Assembly: GCF_016808095.1 (NCBI RefSeq)
Contig: NC_068972.1
Coordinates: 21,692,289-21,756,288, forward strand
Direction: 5' to 3'
DNA length: 64,000 bases
DNA from: Vigna angularis
Lineage: Eukaryota > Streptophyta > Magnoliopsida > Fabales > Fabaceae
The notes beneath the pieces are model-generated. The model was not told the DNA's origin. It made no database searches and saw only the letters and a list, made by a program, of their open reading frames with translations. Positions 22,437 through 33,206 of this stretch are shown in pieces (the stretch's first letter is position 1; the number at the start of each line of letters is the position of its first letter). The translations under genes were made by a program, and so were the position numbers.

Positions 22437-23727
22437 AACAAATTTGGTAGTTACTCCCTCCACCACCACCGAATGCTCCTTACACCACCCCATACCAATT
22501 TTACCCTTCTCTAAAACGGATGTCAACATCCGTTTCACCTTCAACGGATGTTGACATCCGTCTATTCACATATTTTATATTTTAATTTATTGTTTTTATT
22601 TAAAAAAATAATAATAATCTTCAACGGATGTGGCGAGATCCGTTAACGGATTGCCACATCCGTTTTAATAAAAAATTTTAAAAGTATTTTGATTATTATT
22701 TAAATAATAATATATAAATTAAATTAATAATAATTATTTTATTAAATAAAATAAAATTAATTCATAAAAGATTAAGTAATAATTTTAAATTAATTAAATA
22801 ATATTTATATATTAATTTAAAAACTTAAAAAAACTAAAAACTTAAAAAAAAAAATCTTCAACGGATGTGGCGAGATCCGTTAACGGATTGCCACATCCGT
22901 TTCAATAAAAAATTTTAAAAGTATTTTAATTATTATTTAAATAATAATATATAAATTAAATTAATAATTATTATTTTATTAAATAAAATAAAATTAATTT
23001 ATAAATAATTAAGTAATAATTTTAAATTAATTAAATAATATTTATATATTAATTTAAAATATAATAAATTAAAAACTAAAAATTTAAAAAGAAAAAACTT
23101 CATGAATTGCCCACATCCATTTTAATAAATTTTTAAAAACTATTTTATTATTTAAATAATAATACATAAATTAAATTAATAATAATTATTTTATTAAATA
23201 AAATAAAATTAATTTATAAATAATTAAATAATAATTTTAGAAAACTTAAATAATATTTATATATTAATTTAAAATATAATATAATAAAAAACTAAAAACT
23301 TTAAAAAGAAAATTTTTTTACGGATGTTACCACATCCGTATCCATTTTAATAAAATTTTAAAAGTATTTTAATTATTATTTAAAATAATAATATATAAAT
23401 TAAATTATAATAATTATTTTATTAAATAAAATAAAATTAATTTATAAATAGTTAAGTAATAATTTTTAAAAAAATATTAAATAATATTTATATATTAATT
23501 TAAAAACTTAAAAAATCTAAAAATTTAAAAAAAAAAAACTAAACGGATGTGCGGATGTCTCACATCCGTTGAAGAATTTTTTCTTCAACGGATGTCGACG
23601 TCCGTTCAAGGAAAAAGGAGGGGTGTAGGAGATTTTAAGATATAAAGGATAATTTTGGAATTTAAAAAAAGTGTGGTAGTACAAGAAGCAATGTGTGGTG
23701 GTGTAGGGAGTAACACCCAACAAATTT
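22437..23727. mobile_element. MULE with 9-bp TSD AACAAATTT, repeat-filled
   Basis: The element lies at 22446-23718 (1273 bp). Its ends read GGTAGTTACTCCC and, on the other strand, GGGTGTTACTCCC, with TIR similarity continuing for about 60-70 bases (CACCACCAC...AATGCT...CTT). Perfect 9-bp duplications AACAAATTT at 22437-22445 and 23719-23727 mark it as Mutator-type. There is no coding sequence. The whole interior is made of tandem repeats carrying hairpins (separate entry). Confidence 0.88.
22500..23610. repeat. Tandem ~230-bp units with AACGGATGT hairpins
   Basis: Units start at about 22619, 22857, 23098 and 23317 (periods of about 238, 241 and 219). Each begins with an ACGGATGT-based inverted repeat or its remnant. 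In the first two the arms are AACGGATGTGG and CCACATCCGTT around a second small palindrome GATCCGTTAACGGAT. The rest is AT-rich filler with the recurring phrase ATTTTATTAAATAAAATAAA. Extra AACGGATGT inverted pairs cap both ends (22517-22562 and 23543-23606). Confidence 0.85.
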
Positions 23728-24189
23728 TATATGTTTGAAAAAGGAAGTGTATAAGTAGAAGCTAAAGGTGTAGAACAATTTTTTTTGGAATTTGTTTGGC
23801 TTTATTCTAAAGCTTGAAACAATTTATTTTCACATTTTTAACAAACCAAATTTCACTTCAATAACCTCAATATATATTAAAATATTTCAAAAATAATTTA
23901 AGCAACTAAATGTCACTTTTTTTTTCAATTGGAGCTACAGTAGGGATAACAGAGAAAAGGTTGGAGTGAAAAAGATGAAAGAGAAAGGGTTGAAAGGAAT
24001 GAGAGAGGTGAGTAAGGATTTGGGGGTTTCTTTTTTTTTTTTTTAGTTTTGAGAATGAAAATTATTAAAATACCCTTGACCTTAAAACTTAGAATCCATG
24101 ATATATAAGGATATTTTTGTCTACTAAAACTCGATACACATTGCTAAAACGTACCAACTGAAAAACAGGCGTACGCGCGTTACCAAACC

Positions 24190-24243
<54 letters not shown>

Positions 24244-25200
24244 GATAAATTTATCTCATGAATATTCCTAGTCTATTTAATTAATTTATGGTTTAATTAA
24301 TTTATGGATAAACTTATCTCATGAATATTTCTAATCTAATAAATGTGTGAAATAATTCATCTACTATATTATTATACTAGCTTTTTTATTAAATAAATAT
24401 TAATTTAATTTTTATACGTTAAAAATATAGAAAAAACATATTCAATAATAAAAGTAAAAATAAATAATATTTTTAAGTTAAATTTATTTTATATTACAAT
24501 ATAAATAATTTGTATTATTTATAAATGTATATTATTTTTTAAATAATATTATTTTAAGAATAAAACTAAAATATATATGTTTTTAAATTTTATATTATTA
24601 AAGGATAAGTGATTGGAAATCACAAAAAATAAAATGAAAAATGAAAAAAAATATTAATAATTTATATATTAGACGATAGAGTTAAAACCTCTTTTATACT
24701 TATATAATAATATAACAACAAAGTAAATATAAATAAATAAAAATTAAAACAATAAAACAAAAAATAAAAATACTTATAAAAGAAAAAAAAATTCTGAATT
24801 TTTTTATATTATTATAAATATTTATATCATTATAATAGATATTTGTGATGAGGAATAAAAAGTCAACATTATGAAACACCCATTTAGGGGCCTGATTAAT
24901 TCATTATCGATTCTTTTTTATTCTCTTTTTACTTTTTATTTTAAATAATTTCCTCCCAGCAATTAGCTTTCATATTCTCAAAAGCAAAGATTTATTATTC
25001 TGCCACCAGCGTGGAAGACAGAAACTAGAGGCCTTTTTATTCCATTTGGATGCATGGGCCTGCGTTTTCATACACTCCATCTCCTACCTTACATCTTTAT
25101 CAAGATAAAACACAAATACCAGAAACGAAAGAAAATAACTTCAGCCTCCATCACTCCTTTTCCTTTTCCTTTTCTTGCTTCTTTTAAAGCTCTCACGCAC
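23728..25200. other. Intergenic DNA with (AT)n at 24192-24242
   Basis: AT-rich with a long TA dinucleotide run (about 50 bp) at 24192-24242 and a twice-repeated TTTATGGATAAA/TTATCTCATGAATATT phrase around 24250-24330. No gene is seen. The 25000-25200 end is the likely 3' UTR of the cupin gene on the minus strand. Confidence 0.5.
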
Positions 25201-27322
25201 TCATGCATAAGCACGACGATCATGCCCCTGCTCCTGCTGTGGCAGCTTAAAAGGAAAAAAGAAACTCTCCTTTCTGTCGAAGATTCTGTTAACAATTTTC
25301 GAAGGACGGTTAAATCCCAGCTCCTTAGCAACGTCGTCCATAGAACTCACAATGTTGTCCTTCCCTGTTACACACAATAATTACCTTAAACTTTACAAGA
25401 ATGTAAAGTAAATGCACGCATCCATGCATAGTATAATTAATTAAGGATTTATACCAGCAAACGTAAACTTCTTGTTGTCTTGAGCATTAATCTCGAAGGA
25501 CAAAATCTGGAGATTCTCTTTCCTAGAAGAGAAGGTCACGAAGGGGTGACCGGGAGGAACAACAAACACCATTCCTGGCTTCAACTCGGCACTGATCCTA
25601 TGGTATGAGGGGCTACTCTTTTCATGATTTCCGTTTGAACTTGATGTGATGTGGGGACATACAATTTGAAGACCCCCTTTACCACCGATCACCACTGCTA
25701 TCTTCGTTGCATGTGAGTTGTACAGAATAGTACTCATTGATTCCTACACAATAACAAATCAATGCCAAAGAAAAAGCCAAGATAACTATTGTCAAAGTGA
25801 ATAACTTATCATAGATTAGTTAATTAATGAGATAAAGATTAAAGGAAGCTGAGTTGGTATTAGACCTTGGTGATGTTGGTAAAGGAAAGCATGATATTGT
25901 GTTTTTGAAGGAGACTACTGGAATCAGGACCAGCTTCAGTTAAAATACCATTACGGTTGGAGAAAGTGGGAGACATGGTGAAAAGATTGAATTCAGCCGT
26001 GGAGTGGCCACGAAAGGGCCACCAGTAGGTTTTCTTGGGGGCCAACTCCTGCACCTGTTCTCTGCTTATTTGGAAAATACTTCCCCCGTTCTGTTGGTCA
26101 AAAAGCTTCTCTAACTCTCCTTTTGGGCTCTGTAATTAATTTCTCATTTTAGCAGATATTTCCCAAACCAAACTCAACCAGCAACAATTATGTTTAATAT
26201 ATAGTATAATGAAGTATGATATATATATATATTTATAGCTAGTAGGATCTACTTGGAGAGCAGCTTGGAGCACATTCCAGCCGAATGCTGATAGAACCGA
26301 TTCTGGGTCTCGTCCTCCAGGCCCGAAAAATTCCTACACCATAATATCCTTAGATCAGCTTATATAAGTTAATCAGGGTGAAAAAATTCATTTATCAATT
26401 ATCCATGATAATGCATGTGGTGAGAAGCAGTAACCTCAAATTTTCCAGGAGTGGAAACAGGTATATGGAGCATGGCAAGGAAGAGCTTCTCATTCTCATC
26501 TCTGTTAACGATGTATACTTGGGTGCCTGCTGGTATCGGTAACATGTCTCCAGATTCAAGCACGAACTTTTCTGTTTCACTTTCCTTCACCAACCCAAGT
26601 ACGGCTCGCCCTACCAGATACCAAAACAAGAAATGAAAGTGGGAAATTTCAGAAATTGTACAGTATCCACCACTTTAAGCAACATAGAAGGACAAAACAA
26701 AATTAATAATGAATAACCGAAATTAAAAAAGTATACATAGTTGTCTAAATGTATACATACCCTTTATGTTGAACAAAACAACATCAGAATCAAAGTGGCG
26801 TGGAGCGACGAACGTGTGCGCTCCAGCTTCTAGAAGGGCTAAACGGATATTCTCAATGCCTTTAAGAAGCTTGGATTTCTCAGTGAACTTCTTCAGAACT
26901 CGAATTCTGCCATCATCTGTTTCAACCTTGGTGTCAAAATCCGTATCTTCTTCAAAAATGTAGGGATATTCCTCTTCCTCTTCCCCTCCTTCCTCTGCTT
27001 CTTCTTCTTCTTCCTTTTCACCGCCTTCCTCCTCTTCGTCGTGCTCTCGAGGGGCACCTTCATGCTTTTTCTTCTTTCGAGTTTTCTCTTCTAGTTGTTT
27101 CTCGTGCTCATGCTTCAGGTCAATGTACATGTCACAACGTTGAAGACAGATCTGCTTGTCAGCTTCAGTGTATTGCAGCTGCTGTAGGCACTGGTGTTTG
27201 CATGTTTTTAGCTCAGGGTCTGCTGCTACCTCGGTTTCTCTCTTGGCGGAGGCTAGGGTTGAGAAGAAGGCTAATAGGAAGAAGAGAAAGATAGGTAAAG
27301 AAAGATTGATTTTCATGGCCAT
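25201..27322 (-). CDS. Sucrose-binding-protein-like 7S (vicilin) cupin
   Basis: A seed vicilin-family bicupin, closest in layout to soybean sucrose-binding protein (SBP). It is expected in protein storage vacuoles or the endomembrane system as a storage and/or sugar-binding protein. Minus-strand exons: 27322-26761, 26610-26435, 26333-26253, 26129-25866, 25743-25455, 25364-25201. Phases close and give 511 residues (soybean SBP about 520). Residues 1-26 form a signal peptide (hydrophobic core IFLFFLLAFF, cut after ASA). C41xxxC45...C59xxxC63 is the paired Cys hairpin of the vicilin N-terminus. Residues of about 95-125 are Glu-rich low complexity. Cupin 1 follows and includes HTFVAPRHFDSDVVLFNIKG. 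Cupin 2 includes NSHATKIAVV and PGMVFVVPPGHPFVT. The C-terminus is RRAYA. The ATG at 27322 is chosen because it starts the signal peptide; frames extending upstream lie beyond the TATA box. Confidence 0.95.
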
Positions 27323-27373
27323 GGTGTGGAAGAACACAGTGAATGTTTGAGATGAAAGGGTGCATTGTGTTTG

Positions 27374-27445
27374 TTTATATGAAGGGAAAGAGCAATGAAT
27401 GGGATAGGAATTGCATGCAGTTGGACAAGTGTTAATGTACGTGTC
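27374..27445 (-). promoter_or_regulatory. Seed-type promoter of the cupin gene
   Basis: Read on the minus strand, ATATAAA (27374-27380) sits 52-58 bases before the ATG as a TATA box. Further upstream are a TGCATGCA RY element (27412-27419), the binding word of the B3 factors ABI3/FUS3/LEC2, and an ACGT-core ABRE-like word at 27439-27445 (ACGTGTC on the plus strand). An RY plus ACGT pair fits embryo-specific, ABA-responsive expression. This is inference from motifs. Confidence 0.65.
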
Positions 27446-27934
27446 TCTTAGTTCGCAAGCAAGATAGGTAATTGATGCCAAGTAGAGGTGGGAGGGCGTC
27501 GATATATACAAAACCATATAGAGATCAAACTTTTTTTGCTTTTTTCATACTCTTATCTTCCTACGACAATGACGGAAAGAGACGACGTTAGTAGACACGT
27601 ACCCTAAAAGTATGAATGAATCATGTGTTGGGAATATTATCACTTATGTAATTGGTAAAAAATATCACTGGTAATAATTATTGTTTTGTATGATTTTTGT
27701 TGACAATTTAACTTGTTAGAAAACGCTTGTTATCACTTGATAATTTAACTTTTTCTCACTTTATCTTTCTTTTTTTCGTACGTGTGTGATGGTGCTTTAC
27801 TTTTCTTCAGAAAAATAAAACCTTATGCGTTACTTCGTTAACCTTTTTCATTTTCATTTCATTTTCCAGGTATAAATACTTTTTCTCGTTAAGATTTGAT
27901 ATTTTTATTATATTTTGGAGGTATTAGTATAGAA

Positions 27935-29245
27935 AACTCACTGAATTTTAAAATTCACTGTAAAATATTACTAGATTTTAAAATTTGATATAAGAAAAAA
28001 AATTAAGTTACTTCGAAATTTCATTAAGAAATCATTTAAATTTTGAAATCTAGTCAAGGTAGTACTCAAATTTTAAAATCTAATTAAAGTAGTAAATAGA
28101 TTTTAAAATTTGATTAAGGTAGTAACCAAATTTCGGATCTGTTAGCAGTTACCGAATTTTAAACACTATAAAAGATTATGAAATTATTGATGAAATTTTA
28201 CAGACAAAAATAAATTCGTCGATAAATTTCAAATTGTTTAATGATAAAAAAATTCATCGGTAAATCCACTAATAATTTATATTTCATTTACCAACGAAAA
28301 AAATCTGTTAATGAAATTCATCAAAAAATGAATTATGTATTACCAATGAAAAAATTCGTCAGTAAAATTTGTTTATAAGTGAAATATGCCTTAATGACGA
28401 ATTATTTTTGTCAGTAATCCATCAATAGAAATAACGAAAAATTTCACACCCAAATTTTGCTTTAGTGTCAACATATACACAAGTTCACATTTTACTTTAG
28501 TGTAATAACGAAAAACTATATGAAGAAGAGGAAGGATGATAGGAAGAAGATACACCAGATCCAGGTGTTTAGTGATGAATTTTATCGACAATTTACTTTT
28601 GTTGATAATTATTACAAATTTTGTTCACAAAAAATTGGTTAATAATTATCGATGAAACAAATATTTTGTTGATTAAATTTATCGATGACAATTTTATCGA
28701 TGAATTTTTTACCATCAATAAATCATTGGTAATTTTAATTTATCGACAAATTTTAATCATCGGTAATATCAATTTTTCTCGTAGTGGATGTCCGGTTAAG
28801 GTAGTCACCAGATTTTGAAATCTAATTAAGATAATTTTCGAATTTTGAAATTCGGCTAAGGTAGTCACGGGTTTTGAAATCTAATTAAGGTACTCATCAT
28901 ATTTCGAATTTAGTTAAGGAAATCATCGAATTTTAAAATCCAGTTAAAAAATACGCCAAATTTTGAAATTTGATTAAGGAATTCATCGAATTTTGAAATT
29001 CAGGTAAGGAAGTCATTGGATTTTGAAATTCGTTTAAGAAATTTAGATTTCGAAAACATGTTAAGAAAGTCACCAAATTTCAAAATTTGGTTTAGGAAGT
29101 CATCGAATTTCAAAATTCGTTTAAGGTACTCACCATATTTTGAAATCTAGTTATGGAAATCGTCTAATTTCAAAATCTGGCTAACAATCCTACAAATTTT
29201 AAAATTCGATTGACATTCCTACTGAATTTCGAAATTCGATATTCA
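27935..29245. repeat. ~31-bp minisatellite, split by an insertion
   Basis: About 20 diverged units of a pattern close to AAGGTAGTCACCGAATTTT followed by GAAATCTAGTT recur at 27935-28160 and 28787-29245, with a period of about 30-32. Each unit contains the near-palindrome GAATTTTGAAATTC. The two blocks are separated by a 623-bp CACTA-like insert, so they were once one array. No coding potential. Confidence 0.8.
28164..28786. mobile_element. Small CACTA-like non-autonomous element
   Basis: Left end CACTATAAAAG and right end (minus strand) CACTACGAGAAAAATTG. Both subterminal zones are packed with short direct and inverted words such as TTCATCGATAAATT/AATTTATCGATGA, typical of CACTA TNPA-binding regions. 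The flanking trinucleotides (AAA and GAT) do not match, so the TSD is not confirmed. The fact that it interrupts the minisatellite supports insertion. Confidence 0.6.
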
Positions 29246-29399
29246 TTTAATTTTTTTTCTAATTTTTTAAGTTTTTTTTTAATTATTTTACTTGTGTTTT
29301 TTTTAGTAATTTCTTGAGGTACTATTATCGAAGAAGTGAGGTACTTATCAACTTGGGAGAAAGGCGTATGTATTGTTAGGATGTGAAAGTGGGAAAAGT

Positions 29400-30660
29400 A
29401 TAGGAAATACAAATTTGATGTTCAACCGAGTGTATACGACACATGAAAAATGTGAGTGTCATTTTAAATTGAGGGACAAACCAATTTTAATGAAGTGGGG
29501 TAAGTATTGAAGGTTATATATAGATATCATAACCATGATTTGGAAGAGAGTTTAGTTGGTCACCACTTTGCTGGGAGGTTAAATCCCATTGAACAATTAT
29601 TGCTTATTGATATGATAAAGTCAAATGAAGCTTGCAAATATTCTACTCACTCTCAAAGAAAATAATGATTGTAATGTGACAACAATTAAGCACATATATA
29701 ATGCAAGATATACTTACAAACTTTCATTGAGAGGTTTGAGAATGAATTACAGTAGTTGATGGTGATGTTGAAACATGATAAATACATCCATTTAAGTATA
29801 TGTGTTGATGAATATGACATAGTAAGTGACCTTTTTTGGGCTTCCATGTACTCATCTTCGATGCTTTGAACTTCCACCATGTTGACATATAAGGCATACT
29901 TTTATTTACTACTAGTACTAAGCTTTATTCCTATCTACAATAGTTGACACAACAAGACCCGACGAAAAAAGTAAACTTTTGGATTGTTGAATACCAAAAT
30001 GATATAAAAAATAACATAATCATCGTAGTATTTAAAAACAAATTCGTAAACACATATGAATGCAATTAAATTGTTGAATGCATTTAATGTTGTTTCGTTG
30101 ATGGATACCACATACAAAACCAACAAATATAGGTTTTTATTGCTTGAAATAGTTGGGGTCACATATACAGGGTTGACTTTCTCAGCAACATTCTTATCAA
30201 GTGAACGAGAAAACAATTTCACTTGGACTTTCAAAAGGCTTAGAGGATTATTTTTGACATAAAAGGGTGATCCACAGGTCTTTGTTAGCAACATAGACCT
30301 AACTTTGATGAATGTCATTGGTATTGTATTCCCTTAATGTTATCATCTCCTATGTCGCTTCCACATTCAGAAAAATGTACAAGTCAAATGCAAAATATTA
30401 ATCAATTATGTTGAGGCATGAGATGTCGTGATGGAATCAAGCGAAAATGTCATGGATTGTAAACATGAATCAATGTTTACAAATTGTATTAATCACCTTC
30501 ATCATGCTTGTATTCAATGACTTTTATTCTTTGAATATGTTAATGAGTCTTGGATAATTTCCGTATATGACATACTTTGTAAAAGCGTGGACAAACTTAG
30601 TTATGCATTTAGAAAACTAAGTTTTGTGTGCATTAGATATCATTACGCAATATGATGAGA
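29400..30660 (+). pseudogene. MULE/FAR1-type transposase pseudogene
   Basis: Read in shifting plus-strand frames, the segment gives HNHDLEESLVGHHFAGRLNP, then a DKYIHLSICVDEYD-like part, then a 69-codon open stretch (30056-30262). That stretch contains DTTYKTNKYRFLLLEIVGVT and NFTWTFKRLRGLF, the MULE transposase (PF10551) core shared with FAR1/FHY3-like proteins. Later pieces (VNESWI, AWDVVMESSENVMDC) continue the domain. Several stops and frameshifts mean it cannot be functional. Minus-strand frames here are shadows. No TIR could be assigned to it. Confidence 0.78.
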
Positions 30661-30739
30661 GAAAAGCGTCCTTTGAAAAAAAATATAAATCTTATGAATG
30701 ACGCTTTTAAAGGAAGCAAATATAAAATGAGCATTGGCA

Positions 30740-32711
30740 TTTTGTATAGCATGGAATCGTAGATATCTCTAATAAAGTCAATGCAACAAAAGTGGAAATC
30801 AAGTTAATGGAGGAACAAATGTTGAAGCATATGAAGATAAATAATTATCTCTATCAAGCAATTGATATAGAAATTTTGGATACTATTGTATGAAACATCC
30901 AAAAACATATGGGACTCGATGAAGCAAAATTTTAGGGCTCAACTCGTGTTAAGCAAGCACAACAACAAGCTCTAAGCAAGAACTATGAATTGTTGCAAAT
31001 GAAGGAGGGAGAATCAGTAAACTCATATTTTGCTCGAACCCTGGAGATTTCTAAAAGAATGAAAGCATATGCGATGAAAACATACACGAGAATTTCATCA
31101 TTGCAAAAATTATGTGGTCTATGAAAAGAATGTTTAATTATGTAATGTGCTCTATTGAAGAATCTAACAACATGAAAGCTATGACAATAAATGAACTTTA
31201 AAGTAGCCTATTGGTTCACGAACAATTGATGATGCTTGTTGTAGAAGAAGAATAGGCTTTGTAAATTGTGACAAATTACAGAGAAAGAAGAAGAGGTAAA
31301 TGATCTTTCTTAGGCAAAGAAAGGGGAAGACAATCGTTGAACAAATTGAGGTGTAATGGTTTAAGTGTCATAAACTTGGACACTTTCAATATAAGTTATG
31401 TGGGAAAATAAGGCAAACTATGTTGACAAGAAGGTGAACTCTTATTAATGGCCACCGTAGATGTCAAGGAAGGGAAAAAGGATGAGGGGTTTCTAGACTC
31501 TGGATGCAGTAACCACATGAGTGGAAATAAAGATTGGTTCTAACAATTAGATCAGAAATTTTTGCCACAAAGTGAAGCTAGGGAATGATGCATGTATTAC
31601 TATGATGAGGAAAGATAATGTTCATATGGTTTTGAATGGTATCATACATGTAATCTCTCAAGTGTACTATGTTTTTAAACTCAAGAATAATCTCTCAATG
31701 GTAGAAGAACTTCGAGAGAAAGACTTAATTATAATAATTTAAAACAACAAATGTAGTGTGTTCATCCTAAAAGGGGACTGATTATGGAAATGAATATGAA
31801 CAACATCAACATCAGAATGTTTGTACTAACAACCACTATATATGGTAGCAACAAACATAACATGTCTTTAGGTGGAAGTGGAATGTGATTAACAACTATG
31901 TCACAGTCGACTAGGACATTTAAGGTACGATGACTTAAAAACACTGGTTTCTAAACAAATGGTGAACGAGTTCCCCTCTATCACAACTCCTATAGTTTTA
32001 TCCATACATCCCCTAGTTGGAAAAAACACTGAAATCCAATGTCGAGGAAAAGCCTATTCAACCTACATCAAGCAGTAACAAGAAATAATTCCTAAATTTT
32101 ATTGATGATTTATCACATAAAACTTAGGTATATTTTCTAAGTGAGAAGTCAAAACAATTTTCTTTCTTTAAAAGTTTCAAATCATTGGTGAAAAAAGAGG
32201 TTGGAGAAAGAGTTATTTGTGTGCAGACAAATAGAGGGGGAGAATTTACTTCTACCAAAGAATTTTTCAAAAATCATGGCATAAAAAAATATGTTCCAAA
32301 AATATTTTGGCTAGAGGCAACAAGATGGTGTGTTCACATTCTCAATAGAAGTCCCACAATAGTAGTGTTGGACAAAACCCTTGAAGAAGCATGGGATGGA
32401 GTGAAGTTGTTTGTTGAGTATTTTCACGTGTTTAGATGCTTAGCTCATGTCTATACACCACATCAACAGGGAACCAAGTTGGATGATAAGAGCAAAGATT
32501 TGCTTTTCTTGGATTTAGTGATGAATCAAAGATATATAAACACTAATGCAAAAATGAATTTTTATGATGACTTATTATGTTGGTTATAATCAACTCGGTA
32601 TAAGAAGTGACATAGTAGCAAAATTGTAATTATCATTTGACTTTCTATATAGAACAATCGGTATAGAAAGTAGACACAATGACATTTCGATAATAAATTA
32701 CAAAACTCTCT
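30740..32711 (+). pseudogene. Ty1-copia gag-pol pseudogene, 5' part
   Basis: Broken plus-strand frames give, in the family order: gag (LLQMKEGESVNSYFARTLEI), a CCHC zinc-knuckle trace (CHKLGHFQYKLCG), a protease motif (FLDSGCSNHMSG), GAG-pre-integrase (HSRLGHLRYDDLKTL) and integrase (32185-32589, with QTNRGGEFTSTKEF and HILNRSPT). Many stops and at least one deletion: the integrase middle is missing between KKYVPK and LEATRW. The copia side resumes at 44562, beyond an 11.8-kb CACTA element. I could not read coding sequence between about 32600 and the insertion site. Confidence 0.8.
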
Positions 32712-32729
32712 CACTACAGGAAATACGCT

Positions 32730-32820
32730 TATTACCGAAGGGTTTTTACCGAAGGCCTTTGGGCCGTCGGTATTGGCTGTGGTGAATTAACTTACCGAAG
32801 GATATATGACCCTCGGTAAG
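32730..32820. repeat. Left subterminal TTACCGAAGG repeats of CACTA
   Basis: Several copies of (T)TACCGAAGG or its complement CCGTCGGTA/CCTCGGTAA occur within 90 bases of the left end. They match the right-end array. Confidence 0.85.
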
Positions 32821-32847
32821 GTGCTGGTGTAATTAACCCCAACAGAC

Positions 32848-33206
32848 TTGGGTTTCCCTCTACCAATTTTCATTTTTCGAGCCAAAGTTCCCCTTTCTTT
32901 CTTCGAACCCTCACCAGCATTCCCCCTTTCTGCGAGCCATCGAACCCTCACCAATATTCCCCAAATCTGCGAGGTTTCATTCACAGACGTCATCTCCCTC
33001 CTTCATGCAAGCATTCTTCGGTGGCAGTTTGTTCTGTGGTTGAGCGGCTGCGTGACAAATTGGTTGTCGCTGCGTCAGGAGGGCTTAATGGAGGAGGCAA
33101 CAACAGTGACGAGGGGCTTCGTGGTGCGTTAAGAGCGGTGTGGGCTTCGTGGAGGAGGCAACAACCGAAGACAACACACCTGCTCGACTTCTCTCGCATC
33201 GATATG
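32848..33206 (+). other. Possible non-coding first exon of CACTA transcript
   Basis: A GC-richer block just inside the left end finishes at CATCGATAT followed by a GTAAGC donor (33207). In CACTA elements the promoter and a first leader exon lie here, spliced over a long intron to the transposase ORFs. The downstream acceptor may be TTGTCACAG at about 40801. Frames inside lack a recognisable domain. Confidence 0.4.

Noticed and set aside
26723..27517. Longer cupin frame starting at 27517
   Set aside because: It runs over the TATA box and RY element and would bury the signal peptide. The true exon also stops at the donor at 26761.
32185..32589. 134-codon open frame considered as a host gene
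   Set aside because: It carries copia integrase landmarks with an internal deletion, so it belongs to the retroelement relic.
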